Assembly (NCBI RefSeq): GCF_000026145.1 | Contig: NC_009445.1 | Span: forward strand, 3,658,001-3,722,000 | Source: Bradyrhizobium sp. ORS 278 | GTDB taxonomy: Bacteria; Pseudomonadota; Alphaproteobacteria; Rhizobiales; Xanthobacteraceae | Direction: 5' to 3' | Length of the DNA: 64,000 bases | Part shown: positions 8,265-16,874 of the stretch, piece by piece | How the letters are laid out: the number at the start of each line of letters is the position of its first letter | Position numbering within the stretch: position 1 is the first letter of the stretch | Notes under the pieces: generated by a model | What the model was told of the DNA's origin: nothing | Database searches by the model: none | The model's input: only the letters and a program-made list of their open reading frames with translations | Position numbers and translations under genes: made by a program

Positions 8265-9824
8265 ATGACAAATCCTGCGATGACCGGTCCTGCTCCGCCA
8301 CCGCCTGTTGTCGTCAGCGCCGCCGACCGGGCGCGGTTCGCGGAGCTGCAGGCGGAGTTCGCAACCGCTTATACGAAGCTGTTCGATGACCCGAGCCTGC
8401 CGCGCACGGTCGTGATCGTGCCGAGCCTCAGCCTCGATCGCGAAGTTCTTGCCAAGGTCTCGGGCGTGCATCACTACGAGGAGCGCATGCTGTGCATGCT
8501 GCTGCTGCTCCGCATGCCGCGGACCCGCGTGGTCTATGTGACGAGCTCGCCGATCTCGGACACCATCATCGACTACTATCTGCATCTGCTGCCGGGTGTG
8601 CCCGGTGGCCATGCCCGCGCCCGGCTGACATTGTTATCCTGCGACGATGCCTCGGCAGCGCCGCTGACGCAGAAGATCCTGGCGCGCCCGCGCGTGCTCG
8701 ATCGGCTCCGCGCGGCATTCCAGGGCGCGGGGCCCGCGCATCTGAGCTGCTATACGGTGACCGAGCTGGAGCGCAGGCTCGCGCTCGTGCTGGGCATCCC
8801 GATCTACGGCTGCGATCCGTCGCTCGCCTCGTGGGGCTCGAAAAGCGGATCGCGGAGGATTTTCAAGGAGGTCGGGATCGATCTGCCGGACGGTTTCGAG
8901 GATCTGTCCGACGCGTATGCGCTGACGGAGGCGCTGACGGAGCTGGCGCGGCGCAGACCCGGGCTGCGCAAGGCCGTGGTCAAGCTGAACGAGGGCTTCT
9001 CCGGCGAGGGCAACGCGGTCGTCGACCTCACCGGCGCACCGATGGATCATGGCCTGCGACCGTGGCTGCACGAGCGCTTGCCGCACATGGCATTCGAGGC
9101 GCGCGGCATGAGCTGGGAGGTGTTCGAGGCCAAGCTCGGCGCGATGGGCGGGATCGTCGAGGAGTTCATTCCCGGGGCGGCGAAGCAGTCGCCATCGTCG
9201 CAATTGCGCATCGATCCGCTCGGCCGGGTGGAGGCCATATCGACGCATGATCAGGTGCTGGGCGGGCCGAGCGGGCAGATCTTCCTCGGCTGCCGGTTTC
9301 CGGCCGACGACGCCTACCGGCGCGATATCCAGGCCCGCGGCGTCGCGGTGGCGGAGGCGCTCGCGGCCAAGGGCGTGATCGGTCGGCTCGGGGTCGACTT
9401 CATCTCGGTGCGCGACGGACCGGACTGGCGGCACGTCGCCATCGAGATCAATCTGCGCAAGGGCGGCACGACACATCCGTTCCTGATGCTGCAGTTCCTC
9501 ACCGACGGCCGTTATGACCCGGGCAGCGGTGAATTCGTCACGCCGGCGGGCCAGCCGCGCTGTTACTACGCCTCCGACAATCTGGAAGGCGACGCCTATC
9601 GCGGCTTGCGGCCGGACGATCTCGTCGACATCGCCGTCGTCAACGGCCTGCATTTTCACGCTGCGACCGGCGAGGGCGTCGCATTCCATCTCATCGGCGC
9701 ATTGTCGGAGTTCGGCAAGCTCGGGGTGGTCTGCATCGGCCGGACGCATGAGCGCGCAGCCGAGCTCTATCGCCGCACCGTGGAGATTCTCGATCGGCAA
9801 CGGATCGAGGCGAGCGGGTCTTAG
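8265..9824 (+). CDS. PGM1-related ATP-grasp ligase
   Basis: A 519-residue protein in three parts: a pre-ATP-grasp domain (about 1-170, with YEERMLCMLLLLRMPRTRVVYVTS), an ATP-grasp fold (about 180-400; KAVVKLNEGFSGEGNAVVDL for the nucleotide-binding lysine and glycine loop, GGIVEEFIPG, and the metal-binding AIEINLRKGGTTHP), and a C-terminal domain ending GALSEFGKLGVVCIG that resembles the C-terminal domain of the pheganomycin peptide ligase PGM1. ATP-grasp enzymes of this kind activate a carboxylate as acyl phosphate and join it to an amine. Substrates cannot be read from sequence. The gene is tightly coupled to the M14 hydrolase upstream. A 130-base gap then leads to an SDR gene in the same direction. 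Confidence 0.85.
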   Translation: MTNPAMTGPAPPPPVVVSAADRARFAELQAEFATAYTKLFDDPSLPRTVVIVPSLSLDREVLAKVSGVHHYEERMLCMLLLLRMPRTRVVYVTSSPISDTIIDYYLHLLPGVPGGHARARLTLLSCDDASAAPLTQKILARPRVLDRLRAAFQGAGPAHLSCYTVTELERRLALVLGIPIYGCDPSLASWGSKSGSRRIFKEVGIDLPDGFEDLSDAYALTEALTELARRRPGLRKAVVKLNEGFSGEGNAVVDLTGAPMDHGLRPWLHERLPHMAFEARGMSWEVFEAKLGAMGGIVEEFIPGAAKQSPSSQLRIDPLGRVEAISTHDQVLGGPSGQIFLGCRFPADDAYRRDIQARGVAVAEALAAKGVIGRLGVDFISVRDGPDWRHVAIEINLRKGGTTHPFLMLQFLTDGRYDPGSGEFVTPAGQPRCYYASDNLEGDAYRGLRPDDLVDIAVVNGLHFHAATGEGVAFHLIGALSEFGKLGVVCIGRTHERAAELYRRTVEILDRQRIEASGS

Positions 9825-9954
9825 CCGGCTTGCCATCGGTCGAGCAGGGCGCGGTTGCGCGCCATGGTCTTGCAGGCATGCCGGGGCGACGGTTTGCTTT
9901 GCCGCATGCGAGACCTATAGTCCGCGCCTCGAATGGCAACTGGCGCTGGGGATC

Positions 9955-10713
9955 ATGCGCGTTTCAATCATTACCGGCAGCGGCGCCGGGATCGGCGCCG
10001 CCGTGGCGCGCCGGCTCGCGGGGCCGGGGCAGGGCCTGATGCTGCACGGCCAGGGCGCCGACGCGGCCGGGCGCGCGCGGCTGGAGGCGGTTGTCGAGAC
10101 GTGCATAAAGGCCGGCAGCGAGGTGGCCTTTCACTGCACAGATCTTTCCACGGCAGGCGCGGCGTCGGAGCTCGTGGCGGCGGCCCGTACCAGGTTCGGG
10201 CGAATTGATGTGCTGGTGCATGCGGCTGGATTCGCCGACCGGCGCAGCTTTCGCGATCTGCCGCGCGAGGGGCTCGACCGCTCGCTGGCCGTGATGCCGG
10301 CGGCCTTCCACGAACTCGCCCGCGCCGCGCTGCCCGATCTGTTGCAGAGCGCGGCTGCGCGTGTCGTCGCGATCTCGAGCTTCGTCGCGCACCGGTTCGT
10401 GCCGGGCGGCACGTTCCCGGCCTCGGCGGCCGCCAAGGCGGCGCTGGAGGCGCTGGTGAAATGTCTCGCGATCGAGCTCGCCGCGACCGGCGGCACGGCC
10501 AATGTGGTCGTGCCCGGCTACACGCGAAAGGATGCGGGGCGGCTTGGGTCGCTCGATCCCGCGGCTTGGCAGAAGGCCGCTGCCGCCAATCCGCAACAGC
10601 GCCTGGCCGAGCCGGACGACATCGCGGCGGCCGTGAGCTTCCTGTTGTCGCAAGAAGCCGGCCATGTCACCGGCGCCGTGCTGCCGGTCGATGGCGGCCT
10701 GACATTGATGTAA
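9955..10713 (+). CDS. Divergent SDR family oxidoreductase, catalytic Tyr apparently lost
   Basis: A 252-residue Rossmann protein starting at ATG 9955; the longer frame from 9514 overlaps the ligase gene and is not used. The cofactor loop TGSGAGIGAA, the VLVHAAG motif (NNAG position), the ISS serine region and a C-terminal GHVTGAVLPVDGG are those of classical short-chain dehydrogenases. The active-site YxxxK is not present: the expected segment reads TFPASAAAKAAL, with serine four residues before the lysine. Either the protein uses another proton donor or it has lost classical dehydrogenase activity. It lies between the ligase and a FAD oxidase gene (21 bases downstream) in a run of same-strand genes, so it probably works on the same compound. 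Confidence 0.88.
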   Translation: MRVSIITGSGAGIGAAVARRLAGPGQGLMLHGQGADAAGRARLEAVVETCIKAGSEVAFHCTDLSTAGAASELVAAARTRFGRIDVLVHAAGFADRRSFRDLPREGLDRSLAVMPAAFHELARAALPDLLQSAAARVVAISSFVAHRFVPGGTFPASAAAKAALEALVKCLAIELAATGGTANVVVPGYTRKDAGRLGSLDPAAWQKAAAANPQQRLAEPDDIAAAVSFLLSQEAGHVTGAVLPVDGGLTLM

Positions 10714-10734
10714 TCGGAATCGGATCGAGGGACG

Positions 10735-11985
10735 ATGGAGAGCGCACAACAAGCCACCGACGTGGTCGTGCTGGGAGCAGGGATCGTCGGCGTTTCCTCG
10801 GCCTATGCGATCCGCGAGCGCGGCCTCTCGGTGGTGCTGGTCGACCGCAAGGCGCCGGGCGAGGAGACGTCCTACGGCAATGCCGGCATTCTCTCCTCCG
10901 GCTCGATCCTGCCGCTCAACAAGCCCTCGCTGTTTCGCGCGCTGCCGTCCTATCTCGGCAATAGGAGCGCGGCGCTGCGCTGGGATCCGGCCTGGACCCT
11001 GCGCAACATCGAATGGGTGCTGCGCTTCCTCGCCAACGCCGTGGAGTCGCGCGTCAGGCCGCGGGCGACCGCGCTGCACGGCCTGATCGGGGCGTCGCTG
11101 CCGCTGCACCGCGACTGGATCGTTCGCGCCGGCGAGCCGCAGCGCATCCGCGAGACCGGCTGGCTCAAGGCATGGCGGAGCGATGCGGTCGGCGCGGCCA
11201 AGGCGGAGCAGGCCTTCCTCGCCGAATACGGCATCAAGAGCGAGTTGCTCGACCGCCAGGCGATCTCGGCGCTGGAGCCGAACATGCTCCCGGTTTACAA
11301 AGTGGGGCTGCTGCACAGCCAGACCGCATCGGTCGACTCGCCCGGCAACGTGACCAAGGCCTATGCGCGGATGGTCGAGGGTGCGGGCGGCGTGATCAGG
11401 CAGTCCGAGATCCGGGCGCTGCTGAGCGGTGGCGATGGCTGGCGCGTGGTGCTTGGCGACGGCGAGATCCGCGCGCGGCATGTCGTGGTGGCGCTCGGGC
11501 CGTGGTCGCCGGAGCTGTTGCGTCCGCTCGGCTACAAGGTGCCGATGGCGTTCGAGCGCGGCTATCACCAGGAGTTCACGCCGAATCCGAACCGCAGGCT
11601 GCTGCGGCCGATCCATGATGCCGAGGCCAGCTTCCTGATGACGCCGATGGAGAACGGCGTGCGCGTCACCTCCGGCGTCGAACTGACCGAGCGCGATGCG
11701 CCATCGAACTTCGCCCAGCTCGAGCAGGTGGTGCCGCTGGCGCGCGGGGTCGTCGAGTTCGGCGATGCGGTCGCGCAGCCCTGGCGCGGGGCGCGGCCGA
11801 GCCTGCCGGACTCGCTGCCGATGATCGGGCCGGCGCCGCGGCATTCCGGCCTGTGGCTTGCATTCGGCAACCAGCATATCGGCTTCACCACGGGGCCGGC
11901 CACGGGGGCTGCGATCGCCGCGATGATCGCGGGCGAGGCGCCGTCCTTCGACGCCGCCGCCTTCGCGCCGAGCCGGTATCTGTGA
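10735..11985 (+). CDS. FAD-dependent D-amino acid oxidase/dehydrogenase family protein (DadA-like)
   Basis: A 416-residue flavoprotein of the DAO family. The N-terminal dinucleotide-binding loop VVVLGAGIVGVSSAY is followed by the acidic residue at the end of strand 2 (VLVDRK) and the family motif EETSYGNAGILS. Near the C-terminus the second FAD-contact segment GLWLAFGNQHIGFTTGPATG is intact. Such enzymes oxidise the C-N bond of D-amino acids, N-methyl amino acids or related imino acids to the imine or keto acid, feeding electrons to a quinone or oxygen. It is preceded by an SDR gene and followed 31 bases later by an amino-acid ABC permease gene, which supports an amino-acid-like substrate. 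Confidence 0.9.
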   Translation: MESAQQATDVVVLGAGIVGVSSAYAIRERGLSVVLVDRKAPGEETSYGNAGILSSGSILPLNKPSLFRALPSYLGNRSAALRWDPAWTLRNIEWVLRFLANAVESRVRPRATALHGLIGASLPLHRDWIVRAGEPQRIRETGWLKAWRSDAVGAAKAEQAFLAEYGIKSELLDRQAISALEPNMLPVYKVGLLHSQTASVDSPGNVTKAYARMVEGAGGVIRQSEIRALLSGGDGWRVVLGDGEIRARHVVVALGPWSPELLRPLGYKVPMAFERGYHQEFTPNPNRRLLRPIHDAEASFLMTPMENGVRVTSGVELTERDAPSNFAQLEQVVPLARGVVEFGDAVAQPWRGARPSLPDSLPMIGPAPRHSGLWLAFGNQHIGFTTGPATGAAIAAMIAGEAPSFDAAAFAPSRYL

Positions 11986-12016
11986 TGGGCCGCGACCGCC
12001 TCACGCCGGAGCCAAG

Positions 12017-12685
12017 ATGAACTACACCTGGGATTTTGCCATTCTCGGCAAGTACAGCCATCTGTTCTGGGTGGGGCTGGGCTGGACCATGGCCTATACG
12101 CTGGGCACGGTCCTGCTCGGCACGATCATCGGGCTGCTCGTCGGCATCATCCGGCTGCGACGTCCGGTCGTCATCGACTGGCTGCTGATCGCCTATATCG
12201 AGCTGTTTCGCTGCACGCCGCTGCTGGTGCAGATCATCTGGTTCTACTACGCGTTTCCGGTGGTGATCGGCATCAACATCCCCGCGCATGTCGCGGCGGT
12301 CACAGTGCTGTCGCTATATGGCGGGGCTTTCTACGCCGAGATCATCCGGGGCAGCATCGAGAGCGTACCGCGCGGGCAGTGGGATGCGGCGCGCGCGCTG
12401 GGCCTGCGGCCGTGGCGGATGATGCGGCTCGTAATCCTGCCGCAGGCGCTGAAGCCGATGCTGGCGCCTTACGTCAACCAGTCGGTGACCCAACTGAAGA
12501 ACACCTCGCTGGTGTCGGTGATCGCGGTGCCGGATCTGGTCTACAACGCGACGCTCATCAACGCGGATACCTACCGCCCGCTCGAAGTCTACACCATCAT
12601 CGCGATCATCTATTTCGCGATCCTGTTCCCGGCGACGCTTCTCGGCCGCCGTTTCGAACGCGGCATGAGCTACGACAAGGCGTGA
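12017..12685 (+). CDS. Polar amino acid ABC transporter permease
   Basis: A 222-residue inner-membrane permease of the HisM/GlnP type with about five hydrophobic segments. The EAA cytoplasmic loop that contacts the ATPase is clear: GQWDAARALGLRPWRMMRLVILPQALKP. LFRCTPLLVQIIWFYYAFP matches the family motif after the first loop. It is the last gene of the rightward run starting at 7182. No ATP-binding-cassette gene and no second permease are found nearby, so the ATPase must come from elsewhere. A candidate binding protein lies just downstream on the other strand (12806-13687), separated by a dispersed inverted repeat. Confidence 0.92.
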   Translation: MNYTWDFAILGKYSHLFWVGLGWTMAYTLGTVLLGTIIGLLVGIIRLRRPVVIDWLLIAYIELFRCTPLLVQIIWFYYAFPVVIGINIPAHVAAVTVLSLYGGAFYAEIIRGSIESVPRGQWDAARALGLRPWRMMRLVILPQALKPMLAPYVNQSVTQLKNTSLVSVIAVPDLVYNATLINADTYRPLEVYTIIAIIYFAILFPATLLGRRFERGMSYDKA

Positions 12686-12702
12686 GGCGGGGAATATATC
12701 CG

Positions 12703-12786
12703 CCGTCATTGCGAGCGAAGCGAAGCAATCCAGGGCTGCAACCTGAGCTCTGGATTGCTTCGTCGCTACGCGCCTCGCAATGACGG
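12703..12786. repeat. Dispersed inverted repeat, copy 1 (REP/RPE-like)
   Basis: Arms CGTCATTGCGAGCGAAGCGA (12704-12723 and on) and TCGCTACGCGCCTCGCAATG (12763-12782) pair in an extended imperfect hairpin with a core CAATCCAG / CTGGATTG. It lies between two convergent genes. A second copy with the same consensus is at 55231-55308. Repeats of this kind are common between genes in Bradyrhizobium; here it may also stop transcription from both sides. Confidence 0.85.
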
Positions 12787-12805
12787 TGGAGAGAGCGGGG
12801 CCGCC

Positions 12806-13687
12806 TTAGATATTCACTTCGACCGGCACATCCTCGGCCTTGACGCCGGCAAGCCCCAGGCCCTTGACGAACCATTCGCGCATCTGGCCGATGCCGCGGT
12901 TGTAGTCGATCCACACCGCGAGGAAGTCGCGCCAGCGCTTGTCGGCCTCGCGGCGGACACCCATGCTGGAGGGGATCGCGACCGACGGCGACTGCAGGAT
13001 CTTGTAGCTTCCGAGATTGGGGTTCTTGGCGATCGCGGTGAGGCCGAGGATCAGGGCGTTGACGACGACGTCGACGCGGCCCGAGGCCATCTCCAGCATC
13101 ACCTCGTCGCGCGACTTCAGCGACTTGATGGTCGCGTTCGGCGCGAAGCGCCGCGCCACCGCCTCGTTGGCCGAGCCGACGTCGACGGCGATCTTCACCT
13201 CCGGCTTGTTGATGTCGGCCCAGGTCTTGGCTTCCATGCCCTTCTTCAGCATCGCGCCGAACGGATGCGGGAACACCGTGCCGCAGAAGTCGATCACCAG
13301 CGCGCGCTGCGGCGTCGGGTTGAGCGCGAAGCCGAGATCGATCTTGCCGGCCTGCAGGTCGAGCACCGAATTGCCGTAGGTCGATTCGACATATTCGAGC
13401 TTCACGTCGAGCAGCTTGGCGATGTCGTTGGCCATCTCGATCGAGAAGCCCGACCAGGTGCCGGAGGCGAGGTCCTTGTTGAAATAGGGAAGCTCGCCCG
13501 GCAGCACGGCGATGCGCAGCACCTTGCTGGCGCGAACCCGGTCGAGCGTGTTGTCGGCGGCCGCCTGCGCCGAGGCCGGCGTCGTCGTCATCGCGGACGC
13601 GAGCGCGGCGCCTGAGCCGATCGCCAGCGCATAGCGCAAGGCCTCGCGGCGGTCTTCGGAAATGGTCTGATCGTCTGACGTGGTCAC
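12806..13687 (-). CDS. Amino acid ABC transporter substrate-binding protein
   Basis: A 293-residue periplasmic solute-binding protein of family 3. The start is taken as GTG 13687 because AGGAGG lies five bases upstream; the longer frame to 13735 adds only an Arg-rich stretch that reads through this ribosome binding site. The N-terminus has RREALRYALAIGSGAALA, a signal sequence with a twin-arginine flavour, ending near PASAQA. Binding-protein motifs follow: LRIAVLPGELPYFNK, WSGFSIEMANDIAKLL, and GRVDVVVNA. The gene faces the permease gene across a dispersed repeat and lies 118 bases downstream of a carrier gene on its own strand. It is the natural partner of the permease, though on the opposite strand. 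Confidence 0.9.
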   Translation of the reverse strand: MTTSDDQTISEDRREALRYALAIGSGAALASAMTTTPASAQAAADNTLDRVRASKVLRIAVLPGELPYFNKDLASGTWSGFSIEMANDIAKLLDVKLEYVESTYGNSVLDLQAGKIDLGFALNPTPQRALVIDFCGTVFPHPFGAMLKKGMEAKTWADINKPEVKIAVDVGSANEAVARRFAPNATIKSLKSRDEVMLEMASGRVDVVVNALILGLTAIAKNPNLGSYKILQSPSVAIPSSMGVRREADKRWRDFLAVWIDYNRGIGQMREWFVKGLGLAGVKAEDVPVEVNI

Positions 13688-13805
13688 AACATCCTCCTGC
13701 ACCAATCGGCGCGGAGCGTAGCGTCGGCGTCGCACGCCAGCAACACGTGATAGCAGCCGCGCGACCCAAGCAGCGGCTCGCAGCCCCGAGGAATGCTGCG
13801 CTGCC

Positions 13806-14819
13806 TCATTCCCGTGCAGGGCTGATCACACCGTGGTCGGTCCCGCCAGATGGAAGCGGCGTCGCGCGCAGCCGCTCGGCAAACGGCCGCAGCAGCTGCG
13901 GCGCGAGGTGAATCGGAAACTGACTCATCGCGAAATACAGCCATGTGGTGCCGGGGATGGCGCCCTCGGTGGCGGCGAGCATCAGCCCCATATTGCGGAG
14001 CGATACCATCACGCCCAGCGCCATCGCGCGCTCGCGCCCGGCGCCGCGGAACAGCAGCATCGTGATACCCAGCAGCAGAAAGAACACGGCGAAGGCGAGC
14101 ACCGCGAGTCCCAGCATGCGGAAGGGACTGGTGACGAGGTCGGAGAGGAAGTGCGCCATGATGGCCGATGCGAACACGAACAGGATGCAGATGTTGAAGC
14201 CGTCGATCGGCGCGCGGTGTCGGCGGATCGCTTCGATGCCGAAGGCCAGGCGAACGGCCGTTGCGGCCGCGACGGCGCCGGCCAGGATTGCGGCGAGCTT
14301 CAGCCCGAGCGCGGCCGGCGACAGCGCCAGCGTCTGTCCGAGAAAGACATAGGCGAACACCGGCGCTGTCAGCGGCACCAGCGCGGTCGACGTCACCAGC
14401 GTGATCAGCACCAAGGTTGCGTCGAGACCCATCAGTCCGGCAAGCGCCGGTGAGGCCATCATCGGCGAGGCCGTCGCCTGCAGCATCAGCGCGAGGTGAA
14501 GCTCGGGCGCGGCGGCGTCGAATCCGGTCAGGCGCGCGATCGTGCCGACCAATGCCGGCACCGCGATCGTGGTCCAGGCGGTCGCGGCGACGACGAGCAG
14601 CGGACGGCGCAGATGCGCACGCAGCAGCACGATGTCGACGCGCATGAAGGAGATGCAGAGCAGCAGGAAGATCGCGTGCGTGACATAGGGCCGCGTCAGC
14701 TCGCCGACCGGTGGCACGGCAATCGCAACGAAGAGCACCAGAGCGATGGCGCGTGTCCCCTGGTTGCCGAGCCAGCTCAGGGCCCGCAGCGGAAACGCGA
14801 GAGGCCCGCAGGACGGCAT
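13806..14819 (-). CDS. Bile acid:sodium symporter-like (BASS) family transporter
   Basis: A 337-residue integral membrane protein with about nine to ten hydrophobic segments. Features that recall the bile acid:sodium symporter/arsenite carrier fold are the repeated pattern of helices broken by polar Gly/Pro-rich segments (TASPMMASPALAGLMGLDATL and SLRNMGLMLAATEG). The assignment is by fold impression, without a diagnostic motif, so an auxin-efflux-like or other BART superfamily carrier is possible. It is followed on the same strand by the amino-acid-binding protein gene, which suggests uptake or export of an organic acid connected with that system. Confidence 0.68.
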   Translation of the reverse strand: MPSCGPLAFPLRALSWLGNQGTRAIALVLFVAIAVPPVGELTRPYVTHAIFLLLCISFMRVDIVLLRAHLRRPLLVVAATAWTTIAVPALVGTIARLTGFDAAAPELHLALMLQATASPMMASPALAGLMGLDATLVLITLVTSTALVPLTAPVFAYVFLGQTLALSPAALGLKLAAILAGAVAAATAVRLAFGIEAIRRHRAPIDGFNICILFVFASAIMAHFLSDLVTSPFRMLGLAVLAFAVFFLLLGITMLLFRGAGRERAMALGVMVSLRNMGLMLAATEGAIPGTTWLYFAMSQFPIHLAPQLLRPFAERLRATPLPSGGTDHGVISPARE

Positions 14820-14861
14820 CGGACTTCCAAGCGATCTGAATCAAAGGGCGAGGTGGAACAA

Positions 14862-14892
14862 GAACGCGCGACCATGCGTTGGCCGCGCGTTC
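14862..14892 (-). terminator. Hairpin between reductase and carrier genes
   Basis: Arms GAACGCGCG (14862-14870) and CGCGCGTTC (14884-14892) form a perfect 9-bp stem, followed on the leftward strand by TTGTTCC. It lies about 50 bases past the stop of the gene ending at 14945. Confidence 0.5.
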
Positions 14893-14944
14893 CTGCAAAG
14901 TCACATCTCGTTACGGATGGTGTCGACGCCCACCGCCGCCGATG

Positions 14945-16009
14945 TCACTGCGCGCTGGAGCCGCCCACGACGATCTTCTCGTTGAGCTTGAAGTCGACGG
15001 TCTGCACGGTCTGGTCGATCTCGGGATTTGGCATGCCGATCTGCTGCGCGATCAGCTTCACCAGAAGATCGACGCGCTCGATGAAGGGCGCGCCGGCGGC
15101 GACCGCACGCGCCGCCGAGGACGGCTTCAGCAGGCTCTCGGCCGCCTTGGCGTATTTCTCGAACGGCACCTGATCGCTCGGGTCGGCGCCGAGCTTGCGC
15201 GCGATCGCGTCGACGTGCTCGTAGATCGCCTTCGACTGAGCGAGATTGCCGTGCACGGCGTCGCGGATGGCCTGCGGCTCGCCGCGGGTGATGCAGCGGT
15301 AGTTGCCGGTCAGCAGCATCGACCACTTCGCCAGCGGCACGAACAGGGAATCGAAAACTTTCAACTTCACCGGCACGTCCTGGCCGTCGAGCCTGACTGC
15401 GTCGATGTCGCGCTCCAGCTCGCGCAGCAGCGCGTTATGCTTTTCGTCGTCGAAGGCAGCCGCCTTGAAGTTCGTCGGCAGGCCGACATGCAGCACGTTG
15501 GCGCCTTCCTCCGGCGGACGGAACGCCTGCGGATCGGGCGAGCACAGCGTGACCAGTCCGGGCGTGAAGCGCTCCCAGACCTGGGCGTTGGTATAGGCCT
15601 CTTCGAGATCGCTGTTGGCCAGCGCCGGAATGCGCTTGAGGTAGGGCAGCGGCGGCATGTTCATGATCGAGAGGCACGGCAGCTTGGCCTCGGCGATCTT
15701 CACCATCAGCACGCGGATCGTATGGTTGGTGTATTGCGGCTCCTGCATCGCCAGACCGACGAGGTCGTAACGGCTGAGGTCGACGGCGTCGGGCGAGGCG
15801 GCGTCGAGCTTGCCCGGCAGGTCGCGCGAGAAGATCGAGCGATGGTTCGGCTCGTCGCGCAGCTTGATGCGGACCTCCGTGCCCTCGCGATTGATCAGCT
15901 CGGCCGTCTTCTTGCGGCAGACCAGCGTGACGTTGTGGCCGGCCATCAGCAGCTTGGTGCCGAGGAGGGAGCCGTAGGAGGCTCCGAGAATCAGAATATT
16001 GCGTGCCAT
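14945..16009 (-). CDS. ApbA/PanE-like (ketopantoate reductase-like) NAD(P)-binding protein
   Basis: A 354-residue protein with an N-terminal Rossmann fold (MARNILILGASYGSLLGTKL) and a C-terminal helical half, the plan of ketopantoate reductase and octopine/opine dehydrogenase relatives. The glycine loop reads GASYGSLLG rather than the strict GxGxxG. A lysine-asparagine region in the middle (KVFDSLFVPLAKWSMLLTGNYR) is where the substrate site would lie. Ketopantoate reductases are usually about 300 residues; this one is longer, and no panB or panC is nearby, so the true substrate may be another keto acid or an opine-like compound. It is a stand-alone gene with a hairpin downstream. Confidence 0.75.
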   Translation of the reverse strand: MARNILILGASYGSLLGTKLLMAGHNVTLVCRKKTAELINREGTEVRIKLRDEPNHRSIFSRDLPGKLDAASPDAVDLSRYDLVGLAMQEPQYTNHTIRVLMVKIAEAKLPCLSIMNMPPLPYLKRIPALANSDLEEAYTNAQVWERFTPGLVTLCSPDPQAFRPPEEGANVLHVGLPTNFKAAAFDDEKHNALLRELERDIDAVRLDGQDVPVKLKVFDSLFVPLAKWSMLLTGNYRCITRGEPQAIRDAVHGNLAQSKAIYEHVDAIARKLGADPSDQVPFEKYAKAAESLLKPSSAARAVAAGAPFIERVDLLVKLIAQQIGMPNPEIDQTVQTVDFKLNEKIVVGGSSAQ

Positions 16010-16242
16010 ACCTTGGTGTTCCCCAGAGCTTGGTTTTGCGTTGGAATTTTTTCTGACTTTTGTTGGCGATCCCGTCGCCCCACGAATGCCACGTGGCGGG
16101 CGGAGGCGGTAACCGATGCCTCGATCGCTGGCATACCAGGGCCTTCATCCCATGGAATGGCGGGTCTGGCAAGGTGCAGCGCACACCTGCGACATCCCCG
16201 GCGGGTGATGCCTGGACCGAACACCCCTGGGGTGATCCAGGG

Positions 16243-16854
16243 TCAGCTCAGGGCCATGTAGCGGCCCGGCTTGTGGTTGATGGCGATGATCACGTTGACG
16301 ATCACGATCCCCAGCACGGAGAGCGCCAGGCGGTTGACGGGGATGACGAAGAACGCCGCGATCATGATCAGGAAGTCGACGGCGAGCTGGAAATAGCCGG
16401 CGCGGATCTTCCAGTGCTCCTGCAGATAGAGCGCAAGGATGTTGATGCCGCCGAGCCCGGTGCGGTGGCGAAACAGCATCAGCAGGCCGGTGCCGGTCAG
16501 GCCGGCGCCGATCACGGTGGCATAGATCGGGTTGATCTCGGCGATGTCGACCCAGGATGTCGTCAGGCGCGAGAACACCGCGACCAGCCCGACCGCGACG
16601 AAGGTTCGGATCGTGAACGCCCAGCCCATCCGTTTCACGGCGAGCACGTAGAACGGCAGATTGAGCAGGAAGAAGCTCAGCCCGAAGCTGTAGCCGCTGA
16701 TGTAGCTGAGCAGCAAGGACAGTCCGGCGGTGCTGCCGACCAGCAGCACCGTCTTGCTGTAGATCAGCATGCCCAGCGACACGAACAGCGTGCCGAGCGT
16801 CAGCGCCATCGCATCCTCGTAGAGCTTGTGACGCTCCGGCACAGTCTCGGTCAC
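16243..16854 (-). CDS. YitT family membrane protein
   Basis: A 203-residue protein of the YitT/YczE (DUF161) group, starting at GTG 16854, with about five membrane helices. Typical features are the ALTLGTLFVSLGMLIYSKTV first helix, SYISGYSFGLSFFLLNLPFY, and GTGLLMLFRHRTGLGGINIL, the Gly-rich segment conserved in the family. The role is not known; transporter activity has been suggested. It lies 20 bases downstream of the aminotransferase gene ending at 16875 on the same strand, so the two are probably co-transcribed and it might move the substrate or product of that enzyme. Confidence 0.85.
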   Translation of the reverse strand: MTETVPERHKLYEDAMALTLGTLFVSLGMLIYSKTVLLVGSTAGLSLLLSYISGYSFGLSFFLLNLPFYVLAVKRMGWAFTIRTFVAVGLVAVFSRLTTSWVDIAEINPIYATVIGAGLTGTGLLMLFRHRTGLGGINILALYLQEHWKIRAGYFQLAVDFLIMIAAFFVIPVNRLALSVLGIVIVNVIIAINHKPGRYMALS

Positions 16855-16874
16855 GACGGCCCTGCCTGCAGCGC

